Shown piece after piece: positions 12,337-24,800 of a stretch of 64,000 nucleotides of DNA. Within the stretch, counting starts at the first letter, position 1; each line of letters opens with the position of its first letter. A program made the position numbers and the translations under genes. Origin of the DNA: Cerrena zonata (lineage: Eukaryota; Basidiomycota; Agaricomycetes; Polyporales; Cerrenaceae); the NCBI GenBank assembly GCA_038087015.1, contig JASBNA010000033.1:372001-436000 (forward strand), read 5' to 3'. The notes under the pieces were generated by a model, which saw only the letters and a list, made by a program, of their open reading frames with translations, made no database searches and was not told where the DNA came from.

Positions 12337-12844
12337 CTATTATGTTTTGTAGGATATGACAAGTAAGTTAACTTCCAATAATCAACTCAAGACCTTGAGT
12401 TTTGGTTAACTGAGGTTCGAGTGGAAAAAATTGCCTTCCATATTTTTCTGTCAGAGCCCGTACCACCGTCCGAGTCACGTGAACAGGATTTTCGGAAATT
12501 GATTGCAAAAACCAAATAAGCAAGAAAACTTACAAATAAAACAATTTAGCTTTATAAAGGTATCATTATTATTGGATATGAACAGAAGAGAAACGTTAGA
12601 GAAAATAACTAGTGAAAAAAAAAAAAAAACATTAAAATGAAGTATCCCACACGAGAAGTTTGATGAACAAAGACCAATACTGACGGACGCATTGTGGACG
12701 CTTTCAAGAAGAGATTTTCTTTCATGATTGATGAACACAATTTAGACACTAGTCAAATACTCAAGAAATGTAATTGAAGAAATCGTTAAAAAAGGAAGGA
12801 AAGAAAAAATAAGGAGAAAAGTAGAACGGAGAACAGAAGGAACC
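12337..12844. other. Intergenic region, AFG3 promoter
   Basis: 508 bp upstream of AFG3 and downstream of the Gln-rich gene. It is AT-rich with an A tract near 12616-12629. I see no convincing gene or RNA. Confidence 0.5.
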
Positions 12845-14988
12845 TCATATTTTATTACTAACAAATTCATCCCAACTAGTTTCACAAATTTTCAAGAACT
12901 TTTCCTTTTCTTTGGAAAGACGGTCTTGAATAGGACCATGACTATTTTCTTTATCGCTGGAATTAGAAGAAGTCGAGGTATTTGCAGCAGAAGTGGCATT
13001 TACAGGAGTTGTGACAGTAGTTGAGCTGGAACCAGTAGTTAGAGCAGAAGCAGCACCAGATGAAGTTTCGGGACTGTCGCCTTTCTTTTGGGCTGCAGGG
13101 TTGTTGTGAGCAGTTCTCCGAAGTGGATGATTTTGAATTGAAGATTCTGAAATTGAAAACACTTTCATTCATTAAATTTATCGAACCAAATATATCATCA
13201 CCATCTACTAGGCTCAGACCACGAGAGTCTCTATTTTTGGAATCATCGTCATTATTATTGTTCACCATACTATTATACTTTTCTTGCATTTCTCTTACTT
13301 CTTCTTCAGGAAACCGGTAAACGATCATCGTCATGAATATTTCTCTTCGGAATGTTTAGCCAGAGCCAGTCTGGAGCTTGGACCATTACCATTTTCAAAA
13401 TAATCACGTTGTGCTGATAATGGTTGTGAATTGAGTGGAGCAGCTTTTGTATAATCACCATTGTACACGTCAGTAACAGAGGACTGATTTGGCGACTTTT
13501 TAGGTGGAGTAGGTATGAGGAGATTCCGAAGATCTATTTTGTTTTTCAGGAGAAGTAGTCACTGATGGTATATTTGATGGACTTTGGTATTGAGAAGGAA
13601 ATGCGCCACGGGAAGCTGGGCGAGGGAATGTCTGCTGACTAGAAGTATAAGGAGGAGCATACATTCGAACTCTTTTGTAGGGATGATTTTGATAAGAATA
13701 CTGCGGAACTTGCATCGATGGGTTTAAATATTGCTGTGGAGGTATTTGGTAGTATTGACCATAAGAAGATACCATTGGTTGAGCAAAAGATGGAGAAGGT
13801 TGAGGTTGATACGCGTAGGCCACTTGTTTATAAGACCGTTTCAAAGGTTGTTGGGATTGTAGTTGCTGCTGCTGTTGCTGTTGTTGCTGTTGTTGTTGTT
13901 GTTGTTGTTGAGCTAACTGTTGTTGATATTGACCATATGATTGAACTTGAATTTGATAAGGGGCTTGAGGATTTTGTTGGCGAATAGGTTGAGGGTACGA
14001 TTGTTGTTGTTGAACCACTTGAACTGGGTGACTTTGAGGATTTTGAGGGTTTTTAAGATGAACACGTTGATGTTGAGGAGGTTGTTGATGAGAAGGTACT
14101 CTTGGATTATAAGGAGGTTGATGAGTTAATGGGGCCACATAACGATGAGGAAAATGAGAATAACGAGCCGTCATTGGCATATAATGGGTTGGGGCAGCGG
14201 TAGGTTGGGGTTGAGGTTAAGATTTGGTGGTTTGAATTAGATAAAGGTTGTGGTCTATTACGATTATTAACTGGCCTTATTGGAGCAGATTGGATTGAAG
14301 GTCTAACTGAACTTTTACTGGGGATGTTTAAAGGAGTGGGGATATTATTTCTTTTCAATCTTTTAGCAGAACTAGGAGTACTTAAGCGATCAAAGTCTTC
14401 ATTATTATTTGAAGCTGAAACTTGGGGTTCTGAAATATCAGCATCGTGAGTATGGTCTTCGTGAACCAATTCTTTTTCAGATGAAGAGGTTGCTGAATTT
14501 AAATGTCTTGCAGCAATTAAATTTTTTTGCTGTTGTTCAATTTTTTGGGAGATCTTAACGGTTGTTTTCATTTCTTCATTTAATTGGGGTAGACCTGGGC
14601 TAACAATTCTTAATGCAACGTCGGAATTTGATTTATCAGTGACTTTTAAGTTTAAAGAAGAAGGTCTATGTTTTTTAGAAGAAGACGATTCATTTGAAGT
14701 AGCCGTAGAATTTAAAGTAGGAGAAGGGATATTTTGTAAAACACCATTAGAAGTATCATCTTCAGACGTTACGGTAACCGTTGGAGGACTTGGAGATTTC
14801 GACTTATGCTTTGAGTTTGTTATGTCAACTTTTGAAGCGATATCATCTTTTTCATTATTCATTATACGATCTAGACTATGGTTTTTCCTTTGGGAATCAT
14901 CCGATGCTGAAAGAGTATTATTAAAAGGAATAGGAGAAATATTAGATGAGCAAGTTGAACTTGTTGGGAGAGATGTAACTTCCGGCAT
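12845..14988 (-). CDS. Unrecognised Ser/Pro/Gln-rich protein, possible transcriptional regulator, several frameshifts
   Basis: I do not recognise this gene. From the ATG at 14988 the product is Ser/Thr/Pro-rich with an RLKRNN-type basic patch. A Gln/Pro/Tyr-rich part follows (13500-14215) with an uninterrupted polyglutamine run near 13860-13910. The C-terminal part is acidic/Asn-rich and ends in a charged helix LSKEKEKFLKICETSWDEF. The frame changes at about 14215, 13520, 13355 and 13170, and each segment continues with similar composition, so I treat it as one gene of about 710 codons. Polyglutamine, low complexity and a very long upstream region are typical of Candida transcriptional regulators, but no DNA-binding domain is visible. 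Confidence 0.55.
13860..13912 (-). repeat. CAA/CAG polyglutamine run
   Basis: A (CAA/CAG)n tract read on the minus strand codes for consecutive Gln in the regulator-like gene. Such tracts vary in length between strains. Confidence 0.85.
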
Positions 14989-16028
14989 TGTAAAATCTTT
15001 ATTTTCAATAAGATCAAAGGAGTAAAAGATTTCACGATGAAAGATAAATTTAAACTTTTAAAAGAAGAAGGTGTTATTATTTTAGGTAGCTTAGACGAGC
15101 AAACTGGATCGAATCAGACAACAACCACACTCAAACACTCACACAATATATACAAAACTGGAAGCACACACACACACGAGTCAAATGGTTGATTAAGAAG
15201 AAAACAGGAATGTTTCAAGTAAATTCACAAATCAAAACGGTGAAACTTCAATTTGAACCGCCAAAAGAACAAAAAGACAAAACAAAAAAAAAAAACAAAA
15301 AAACAAAAAGACAAAAAGACAAAAGGACACACACAAAGCTCAGATACGTAAAACGAATTCAAGTTTAAAGATGAAAAGGGTTTGGAAGCTGACGAATGAT
15401 GTAATGGATCATAAGACTTAAACAAGATGGATATTTTCGCTGAGTTCTTCCAACAGTGCTGAAAAGGAATTGACGAGACGCGAATCAACCAATGGCAAAG
15501 ATAAACCGAGCACGACGATTGCAGTGACAGGAAGGGCAGCTGGCAGAACCTGATGCTTTGAGATATGGAGACTCCCACGAATATACTGCTACTTGAAGAT
15601 GAAGAGACTCGAAAGGGCGGTAAACGAGTGAATTTTGTAACTAAAAACGAAGAATGAAATAAAATTAAAAAAAAAAAAAAAATAAAAATAAAAAAAAAAC
15701 TAACGGAGCACAACTGAAAAACACAAGTTGCAGACCAAAACACTTATACTGAGCAGCCTAGGACCACGGTGAAGACAAATACCAGGGACAAGTGTAGGAT
15801 TAAATATAAGTGCACCGAGGAGAACGGAACATCACAGGAACGGAAACCCAGAAAGTGTGTTATTAAGTAATTCGTAGGTGATACACTTATTAAGTTACAG
15901 ATTAAAATTGATTAACGCACTGATATATGAAACAATAGCAAAACAATAATATGAAACATAATCAGTAGGACATTGCAGGAGGTACATTAAGACTCAAACA
16001 GTATTCTACGTGTTCGTACTGCTCGTAC

Positions 16029-16130
16029 TGTTCAGGTACTGTTCAGGTACGTTCAGGTACGTTCAGGTACTGTTCAGGTTCAGGTACTGTTCGTACTGCT
16101 CAGGTTCAGGTACTGTTCAGGACTGTTCAG
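16029..16130. repeat. Imperfect tandem array of a CTGTTCAGGTA unit
   Basis: Repeated 10-12 bp units with core CAGGTA, six exact cores counted, with spacing broken by CGTACTG and TTCAGG variants. Confidence 0.85.
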
Positions 16131-16679
16131 GTTGGGTAGTTGACTAGTCCGGAGCCGAAACAGTCCAAGGGAGAATTAGAGTGTTTCACTTTGAAAGGGG
16201 CATTGGGAAGTACGTATATTAGATGCATGAAATGGCATTTACACAATACTTTTTGGGTTAATTACAAAATGCAAGCCTTGTTGTTCACAGAATCCTTCGT
16301 TGCATTCACGGACTTCTTCACGTTTAACTACGGTATGGAATTCAGCTGGTGCCTGTCACTCTCTTGGGGCTCCCGGTGGGTGCAGGATGGTGAGTGGACG
16401 GGGCCAATGGATCATGGGTGTTAAGACCGGGTTTAAATATTGTTCGCCTATTGTCACCGACTCGGTAAGTTCCTTTAGATCAGAGGGATTAGGATCTCCA
16501 GGATAGACTGGTCTTTAGTCCCATCGACAAGTATGGCTTAAACCACTTACATATACGAATGGAATCTGGTCCTCCTTTCGGGTTGCCATCCAGACGTGGT
16601 TTCATCGTTAATCCAACTTCCTCACTCTACTAAAGCACTTTCCCTACTTCATGTACTAAGCTTTATTCAGCGTATTACC

Positions 16680-16752
16680 TTATTTACCTGGGTTGCTTAC
16701 CTGTTGTTTACCTGGGTTGTTTACCTGGGTTGTTTACCTGTTTACCTGGTAT
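16680..16752. repeat. Tandem array of a TTTACCTGGGTTG unit
   Basis: About five 10-13 bp units with six TACCTG cores. TACCTG is the reverse complement of the CAGGTA core in the array 550 bp upstream. Confidence 0.85.
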
Positions 16753-16938
16753 CGAGTTCTTTATTTAGCACTGCTATAAGTAGACTTAAGCGTCGTGTCG
16801 TTGTGGATACAAAGTGAAAAAAAAAACCGTGGTACGGGTGTGGTACCGGACGCTACGCGCATCATTTTTCGTGCTACCACGTATTTTTTTTTTTCAGCTT
16901 TGATTCTTACTACCCCAACCATCTTTTCAAGCATCAAA

Positions 16939-18215
16939 ATGGCACCCCAAAGATCAGCCACCAGGTTGATCAAGTTCGCGATCTTTGCTGTGGTCTTGAT
17001 TGTCTTTGGCTACACCTTGTCGTCTGGGTCTGGTAACTCAAAACCAACGGTCGGGGTAGTTGAAAATAATCAACCAGTAGCTAACGTTCCAGTAAACGAA
17101 ATTCCAATTGCACCAAAAGAAATTCCAGTTAAGGAAGCTCCTAACCCTATCAAGAACACTCCTGCTCAATTGAAGGACACTTCTTCCCACGGAGATCAAA
17201 CACCATTGGGGTCGGATGTTCATTTAGATGAAAAAATCAAGGCCTGTTTTGTTGCTTTGGTCCGTAATGAAGAATTATCTAGTTTGGTTGATGCCATGAG
17301 ACAAATCGAAGATCGTTTCAATAGAAAATATCATTATGATTATGTTTTCCTTAACGATAAAGAGTTCACTGAAGAATTCAAAGAAACAGTTCAAGCATTT
17401 GCAAGTGGTCCAGTCAAGTTTGGTTTAATTCCAACTGATCACTGGTCTTATCCATCTTGGATCGATCAAGATAAAGCAGCACAGGTTCGTAAGGATATGA
17501 AGGCTCAGGGTATCATCTACGGTGACTCTGTTTCGTATAGACATATGTGTAGATATGAAAGTGGATTTTTCTGGAGACATCAATTAATGGATGAATATGA
17601 ATATTATTGGAGAATTGATCCTGGTACTAAAGTTTATTGTGATATCGATTATGATATTTTCAAATGGATGAAAGACAATGATAAAAAATACTCTTTCACC
17701 ATTAGTTTACCCGAATATCATGCTACTATTCCAACGTTATGGGATACCACCAAACAATTCGTTAAAGAGAATCCTCAGTTCTTAAATGATAACAACTTAT
17801 TGGAATGGATTAGTGACGACAAAGGTGAAACCTATAACGGTTGTCATTTCTGGTCAAATTTCGAAGTTGCAAGCTTAGATTTCTGGAGAAGTGATGCTTA
17901 TAGAAAATATTTCGATCACTTAGATCAAGCCGGTGGGTTCTTTTACGAAAGATGGGGGGATGCTCCAGTGCATTCAATTGCCGCCGCTCTCTTTTTAGAT
18001 AAAGAACAAATTCACTTTTTCGATGATCTTGGATACTATCATATTCCTTTCCATAATTGTCCCTTTGATAAAAAAGTTAGACTCGAAAGAAAATGTGCAT
18101 GCGATCCAACGTCGATATGACCTTCCATGGTTATTCTTGTACCCTGAAGTATTACGATATTAAAAACATCCCTAAACCTAAAGGTTGGGAAAAACAAATC
18201 AATGCAAATGTATAG
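16939..18215 (+). CDS. KRE2/MNT1-family Golgi alpha-1,2-mannosyltransferase, copy 1, one frameshift
   Basis: Type II Golgi enzyme (GT15) adding alpha-1,2-mannose to O- and N-linked glycans from GDP-mannose. A short cytosolic tail, a signal anchor (about residues 10-27) and a Pro-rich stem precede the catalytic domain, with [14 protein letters not shown] (201-214), CHFWSNFE (302-309, Glu-309 likely the catalytic residue by analogy with Kre2) and [10 protein letters not shown] (337-346). The frame breaks at about 18109, where a missing A would extend the protein through GYSC and PKGWE motifs to 18215, as in copy 2. The start is the ATG at 16939; the frame is open upstream to about 16795 without another ATG. 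Confidence 0.88.
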
Positions 18216-18438
18216 TTCATTTAAATAGTTTTAAACATTTAGCTTGTTATTTGTGCTTTGTAAGACTCTTTTTCGCAATCTACAGTATGATCTCCGATAC
18301 AAAATCTATTACTCCAATAATATATAACAATGATTATTCACACTATAACTAGTGGAAAGAACGTCAAAATAGTTTTTAAAAAAAAAGAATAACCAGTCGA
18401 TTGCAAAAGAATAATCAGTCGATAAGTAACTGCCTTCT

Positions 18439-19660
18439 CTAATCGGCAAAGTTTTCCCATCCTTTAAGTCTTGGTACGTTGTTAATAGTATGGAATTTAG
18501 CAGTACAACTATATCCTTTCCAGGAGAAATCTTCTTGTGGGTTGCAGACACATTTTTTAGCGAGTCTAACTTCTGGGTCCACTGGACAGTTATGGAAAGG
18601 AACATGGTAATAACCAACATCATTAAAGAAGTGAACGGTATCACGAGGTAAGAAAAGAGCAGCGGCAATTGAATGCACTGGAGCATCCCCCCATCTTTCA
18701 TAGAAGAACCCACCGGCCTTATCTAAGTGATCGAAATATTTTCTATAAGCTTCACTTCTCCAAACGTCCAAACTGGCAATTTCGAAATTCGACCAGAAAT
18801 GACAACCGTTATAGGTTTCACCTTTATCATCACTAATCCATTCCATCAAGTTATTATCATTTAAGAACTGAGGATTTTCCTTAATGAATTGTTTGGTGGT
18901 ATCCCATAACGTTGGAATGGTGGCCTTGTATTCCGGTAAGGTAATGGTGAAAGAGTATTTCTTATTATTATCTTTCATCCATTTGAAAATATCATAATCA
19001 ATATCACAATAGATCTTAATATCTGGTTCAACTCTCCAATAATATTCGTATTCATCCATCAATGGATGTCTCCAGAAAAATCCACTTTCATATCTACACA
19101 TATGTCTATAAGGAATTGAATCACCGTAGATAACCTTTTGTTCTTTCATTTGTTCACGAGCCAAAGCAGCCTTTTCCTTATCGATCCAGTCAGGGAATGA
19201 CCACTGTTCTTCTGGAATTAAACCATATTTGGTGGTACCACTAACAATGGCTGAAGTGGCAGCTTTGAATTCGTCGGAAAATGGCTGGTCGTTAAGGAAA
19301 ACCCAGTCATAATGAAACTTACTATTGAAACGATCCTCAACTTGTCTAATTGAGCCCAATAAACTATTCAAATCAGAATTACGGGCTAAAGTAACAAAGG
19401 TAGCCTTCATTCTTTCACCGTTTGATGCAGCAATTCTCATTGGTCTTTGGTTTGGCAGCAGCAGGAACCGAGGCCTCGTTAGCTGGTGCAGCCGCTTTAT
19501 CAACGTTCCCTGCTGCTTTATCTACGTTAGCAGCAGTTTGAGCAGTAGAAGGTCCAGTACTAAAACTAGATCCGGTAGAAAGAATATAACCACAAGCCAA
19601 CAACCCTAAGGCAAAAATGGCAAACCTAACCAAACGTGCTGTTGATCTGTTGGTAGCCAT
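18439..19660 (-). CDS. KRE2/MNT1-family Golgi alpha-1,2-mannosyltransferase, copy 2, one frameshift
   Basis: Convergent with copy 1 (223 bp between ends) and its closest relative: the segments around [14 protein letters not shown], the WMKDN helix, CHFWSNFE and [10 protein letters not shown] are almost identical. The N-terminus (19660 downwards) gives a signal anchor and an Ala-rich stem. The frame changes near 19440, in the stem just before the ATFVTLARN motif that begins the catalytic domain. Ends with [11 protein letters not shown]. In C. albicans MNT1 and MNT2 are neighbours and act redundantly on O-mannans, so this pair may correspond to them, but I cannot say which is which. Confidence 0.88.
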
Positions 19661-20141
19661 CCTGGATAGTACTAAATAATGATCAAACTAATAGCAGAAG
19701 GTGTAATAAAAAACAAAGTAAAAAGGTTTTCCAAAGTGAAATAGTGTCTTCTAAGGAACTAACCAAAGAAAAAAAAAATTAATCAAAAAAAAAAAAAAAA
19801 AAAAAAAAATGCACGAAAAATGGAAAAGAAAAGAGACAATACGCCAGGGACAAACAACAGACAAACAACAGACAACCAAGAGACAAAAATAGACAGACCA
19901 TTTACCCACTGAAAGAACACGAGCCGGCTTTCAGTTCGATCCCCCAGAGCTCACCTCTGCTGGTAGAAGGTCTGAGATAACAAGACGACGCCTGGAGTAA
20001 GGACACGCGTCAGGAACTAAGAAAATCTGCTAAAAAAAATACCGGAGGAGGATTGCAGATTTCTCTTACAAAGACTACATTTTACTAATTGGGAAGAAGC
20101 CTTGCCAAATTTAAAATCAAGGTTTATTATAATTAAGTAGA
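19661..20141. other. Intergenic region between mannosyltransferase copies 2 and 3
   Basis: 481 bp with a 25-A run (19785-19809) about 125 bp before the copy 2 start, ACAAACAACAG direct repeats (19849-19880) and an ACGCGT hexamer near 20004. No gene seen. Confidence 0.55.
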
Positions 20142-21493
20142 TTAGGTGTAGTGTTCCCATTCAGCAGGTTTTTTCATATTCATGACGTCGTAGTAGCGTT
20201 TACCACAAGAATAGCCTCTGAAGGTGAAGTCAGAATCGGGGTTGCAGTGACATTTATGGTCGTATCTGAATTGGGCATTGAGAGGACATTGAGTATAGAC
20301 CCCATGGTTGTAGCCCACGTCTTCGAAATAGTGGATTTGGTCACGGTTTAAGAAGAGGGCAGCCGCCAAAGAATGGACTGGAGCGTCCCCCCATCTTTCG
20401 TAGAAGAACCCCCCGGTTTTATCCAAGTAATCAAAGTATTCTCTGTACTGTTTTGATCTCCAGAAATTTAAATTACCAACTTCAAAGTTTGACCAGAAAT
20501 GACATAAGTTATAAGTTTCACCACGGTCATTACTGATGAAATCTAACAAGTTGTTTTCTGCAATGTAGTCGGGGTGTAATTTGAGAAAATCTTTAGTGTG
20601 CTTCCATAAAGTTGGAATTGTAGCTTCGAATTCGTAAATTGAAATGGTGAAACCATACAGTTTGTTATTATCTTGCATGAATTTGAACAAGTCATAATCC
20701 AAGTCACAGTGATTTGAATACCTGGTTCCACTCTCCAATACCAATCATATTCATCTAATAACGGATTTTGCCAGAAAAATCCACTTTCAAATCTACACAT
20801 ATGTCTGTAAGACTCGGATTCTCCATAGATAATTCTTTGTGCCTTCATATTCTCTCTGGATTCAGCAGCTTTGTTCTGATCAATGAAATCGGGATATGAC
20901 CAGTGTTCTTTGGGAATTAAGCCATATTTGGTTTTACCACTGACTATAGCAGTGGTTAAATCTTTAAATTCTTGAGTAAATGGTTCATCATTTAAGAAAA
21001 CCCAATCGTAATTGAATTTTCTATTAAAACGATCCTCAACTCTACGAATCGACTTGATTAATTCATACAATTCACTATTACGAGCTAAAGTAACAAAAGT
21101 TGCCTTTACTCGTTCACCAGTTGCAACCTCGTTATTTGCCAGTTGTTTCTCCGGTTGCTCTGGTTGCTCTGCTTTAACTGCTGACTGGCCCTCCACTTTT
21201 TCTGGACTCTTACTTTCTTCTTTAGGTTGACTAATTTGTTGATTTCCAACCAACTCCTCTTTAGCCGCATCCTTAATCGACTCCTGAACCTTATTTTCAC
21301 TCGCTACTTTCACTCCTTGTATCTTGGATGCATCAAAATTCTCAATTATCTGATTGGTTTGAGTATCAACATAAACAACCGCTTGATCTGTCAAAGTTCC
21401 TGGAGAAGAGTTGGTTACAAAATGAACAAATCCAAAAAAGACTAAAATTGCAATGACAATCGCCACAACTTGTTTCTGGTGTGGTCTAGGCAT
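20142..21493 (-). CDS. KRE2/MNT1-family Golgi alpha-1,2-mannosyltransferase, copy 3, one frameshift
   Basis: Third, more divergent GT15 copy. The start is the ATG at 21493 (MPRPHQKQ); the frame is open six bases further but only to a GTG. A signal anchor (about 9-27) and a longer Lys/Glu/Gln-rich stem are followed by [29 protein letters not shown] and [10 protein letters not shown]. The frame breaks at about 20720, just after [11 protein letters not shown], where one missing C would restore the Cys-Asp-Leu-Asp-Tyr-Asp motif. Same orientation as copy 2. Substitutions in the C-terminal half separate it from copies 1 and 2, so the duplication is older. Confidence 0.87.
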
Positions 21494-21843
21494 GTTCACC
21501 CTTTGAATAAATGCAATAGTTAAGGAAGATAGAACATGAAAAGAAAAAGAAAAAGAAGAAGAAGAAGATTCGAATCAAATTTTAAAAATGCTTAAACTTG
21601 AAATCGGAAAGGACAATGAAAAATAATAGAAATAATAAAAAGAAAAAAAAAATATTGAGAAGAAAAACACAGTGACAAAACGAAAAAAAGCGGCCAAAGA
21701 ACAACGCCAAATGCTGTGTAGTTGCCCACTGTTCAATTTCTTATTATAACTCGTTCAAATAAACAAATATACAGAAATAGTAACAGCCTCGATGTGCGCT
21801 GCAAAACGGTCGAGAGTTTAACAGCACCAGAAGTTTTTTGAAT
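21494..21843. other. Intergenic region upstream of mannosyltransferase copy 3
   Basis: 350 bp, AG-rich near 21536-21570, shared with the start of the zinc-knuckle locus. I see no LTR or terminal repeat. Confidence 0.5.
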
Positions 21844-24800
21844 ATGTTGTCAAGTAAACGAACGGCTCTTATTGAAGATGATTCTTTGAACCACCTCCAT
21901 GAATTTGGCTCTCGGTCCTTGTCTAGATCATCTAAGGAACCGGAACAGGGCTCCACTAGTTTTACACCAGAGACGTCAGATCTAGCATCCAAGACTACTC
22001 CTGTTGATATGATAAGTAGTGGACCGCCACGCGATCCCATGCTTCCGTACTTGACTTCGAGTTCAGCAGAGTTGTCGACCCTAGATCTATTGGCTCCGCT
22101 GGACGGACGGTCACGAGAGGAACTTGAAGATTCCGATACTCAAGAGGAGCTGGTTCTTGGCGAACCCATAGAGAGTGAATGCTGCCAATTGGAGCTCGAA
22201 GAAGACGTTAGACTGGTTATTGAAGAGCTCATAGAGAAGGAATATTTCGAGCCGCAAGTGCAAGAAGAGATAAGGTTGGATGTTGCAAAGTTCAGATCGA
22301 ACTTCGAAGAGATTAGAACCAATATCATAAATATTGGCCTGGGTCTTGAAAAGATCATTTCAAATAGTGACCTGGTCGAAGCATATTGCAAACTTATTAA
22401 AGCAGCTTCGGATGTCGTTACCACTGATGAACACACTGAGGAGAGGCAACAGGGTATGGACGTTATTAAGGGGCTCCTTGAAAGTGTCTTATCGATAGTA
22501 TATGAAATATCGAATATCGAAAAGGGTAACTTATTGAATATTGACAAGATCCTTTCATATGGTTATTTCACGTGGGAAGTCGAAGAAAGAATTGGATCGA
22601 ACTATTGAAAATTTCAGTCTATTTCATGAAAATTTGAGACCGACAATCGAAGCAAATATCCGATCGATTGTTGAAAAAATCAGCTCAAATGAATATAACA
22701 TATCGGAATCCAATGGATATCACTGTGAATATCGACGGAATCATGTTAATTAATCAAGAGTCCCTGCGTAACTTTTGATCTCAGGTCTATGGGTTTCGGG
22801 GATATCATAGAGCAATCTATGTATAAGAAACCGGATATCGAAGATATTAAGATAGTCTTGATCACCTCAGAGCGACTGGTTATCTGATCAGACACTTGTT
22901 TGAAGCTACTAAAACGAGTTTGGCAACAACAGGAAGAAAGGACAATATTGAAAGAAGTAGAGAAGATATAAGATCGAATTTTGAAAAGTTCACATTGGCT
23001 TTACCTCAAACATTGGATTCCGAAGATTCTATCATATCGGATATTGAAATTAGTCTTTCAAATGGTGATTTCATATGGCAAACAAAAGAAGCTGTTAGAT
23101 CGGCAATTGACAAGATTCGATTCATTAATGAAAATCTCAGACCGAATCTTGAAGACGATCTTTTTGACATTCTTGAAAAAATCGACTTAAATGGATGTGT
23201 CACATCGAATATCGAAGAAGATATTAGATACAATATGGTCAAAATCTCATTAAGTAAGGTAAGCTTTGACTCAGATTCCGAATTTATGGGTGTCGAAGAT
23301 TTCATGGACGAAGGTGAAAGTATAAATTCGAATAGTGAAGTTGAAACGAATACTGAGGAAAATTACAGAAAGAATAGCAATATAGGAAACACCGGGGACG
23401 ACATTAGCTCAAATAGCGAACATGAAACGAATACCAAAGACAATATCAAGCCAAGCAATGAAGACCTTAGGTCAAATAGTGGGGATAAAATGAATGACAA
23501 TAAAAGAAGTAGAGAAGATATTAAAACGATTGCCAAAGACAATATCAGATCAAATAATGCAGACATTAATAATGCAGACATTAATACTGGAAACAATATC
23601 AAATCAAGTAATGAATGCATCAAATCAGGTACTGAAGATAAAACGAATACTAAAGACAATAAAACAAATAGAGAATATATTAGACCAAAGAGTGAAGACA
23701 TTAGACCAAATGGTGAAGATACCCTAATGAATAGCGAAGAATATATCAGATCAAATATTGAAAATATCGGATCGACTCTTGGAGAACTTAGAACAAATAT
23801 CGAAGAAAACATAAGACCGAATATGGAAAAAATTAAAACGAATATCAAAAGAATTTCTGCATCTTTGGATAACAAAACTTCACTACAAAGCTTTCAAGTC
23901 AATTCCCAAGGAGATGTTGAAACCTCTCACAGTCCGTCGACTGATGCAATAAACAATTTCGAAATCTCAAAAGAAACTGCATCCACTACCCTTCCTGCTT
24001 CTGCTGGCTCTACTGAGTCTCCAAACCTATCTTCTAATTCGAAAGATCGTACTGTCCTAAAGCTTATCACCCCAGATGCTCCATTAGATACTACATCATC
24101 TGACTTTAGACCTGTTTATCGACCGCCCAAGTCAGGAAAATTTAAGCTTCTTTGCCAAAAGTTCTTCTGGATAGGAATCTTAAGTGAAAAGGGGGACCCT
24201 CAATTATTCCACAATTTAGTTATTAGGGCCTTAGTCCACCTTTATACTTCGAAAGAAGATCCTCCTCGTGATATGCTAGCACCGATGGCCGTCAAACCCG
24301 AAATGTGGAAAGACTATGAATTTGAAAGATGTCTATTCCATATTTTTGAAGTTGAAAAACGTACCTCTAAACGGCAAGATCTTATAAATTATCTTAAAAA
24401 GGTTCCTTATCAGTTAAGGGCACTTTATGTGATTTACACCTACGAGGGACAAAACTCTAATATTCTTTTTCGGGTTCCAGAATATCATTGGATACCTCCG
24501 ACTATCGATCAAACTAGAGAATGGGTAAGTCTCCAATTAGATAAATATGTCCTTCAAAAGAGTGACCTAACTATTCAGAAGATTGATTTGCTAATGAGTT
24601 TCCCTTGAGAAAAATATTGATGAAATTGAACTGGGGGACCATACGATTAAGCTTAAACCAATATTTGAAGATATTGGAAAAAAAATTAAAACCATAAGGG
24701 AGGAAATATCCTTGCTCTTTGCCTTTGTCAATTCTTGGGTTTCGTCTAAAATCGAATATATTGATACTATCAAATGCTTTTGAATAGCGACAAACATTAA

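Larger units (their letters stand above)
14989..16938. other. 1.95 kb divergent non-coding region
   Basis: Separates the Gln-rich gene (leftward) from the first mannosyltransferase gene (rightward). It holds a CA microsatellite (15166-15176), A-rich runs near 15286-15330 and 15668-15700, and two tandem arrays at 16029-16130 and 16680-16752. The 16136-16680 part is less AT-rich, but its short frames match nothing I know. Such size is typical of promoters of developmental regulators in Candida. Confidence 0.6.

Noticed and set aside
12475..12738. Minus-strand frame upstream of AFG3
   Set aside because: Low-complexity Phe/Ser/Asn product, no ATG context or domain, lies in the promoter.
15225..15743. 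Minus-strand open frame of 172 codons, Phe/Ser-rich
   Set aside because: Produced by A-rich low-complexity runs; product is Phe/Ser/Leu filler without domains.
19920..19960. tRNA-like B box (GTTCGATCC)
   Set aside because: The T stem does not pair and no acceptor stem is found.
23363..23875. 170-codon antisense frame in the zinc-knuckle locus
   Set aside because: Shadow of the repetitive plus-strand coding region; hydrophobic repeats result from reading the repeat backwards.
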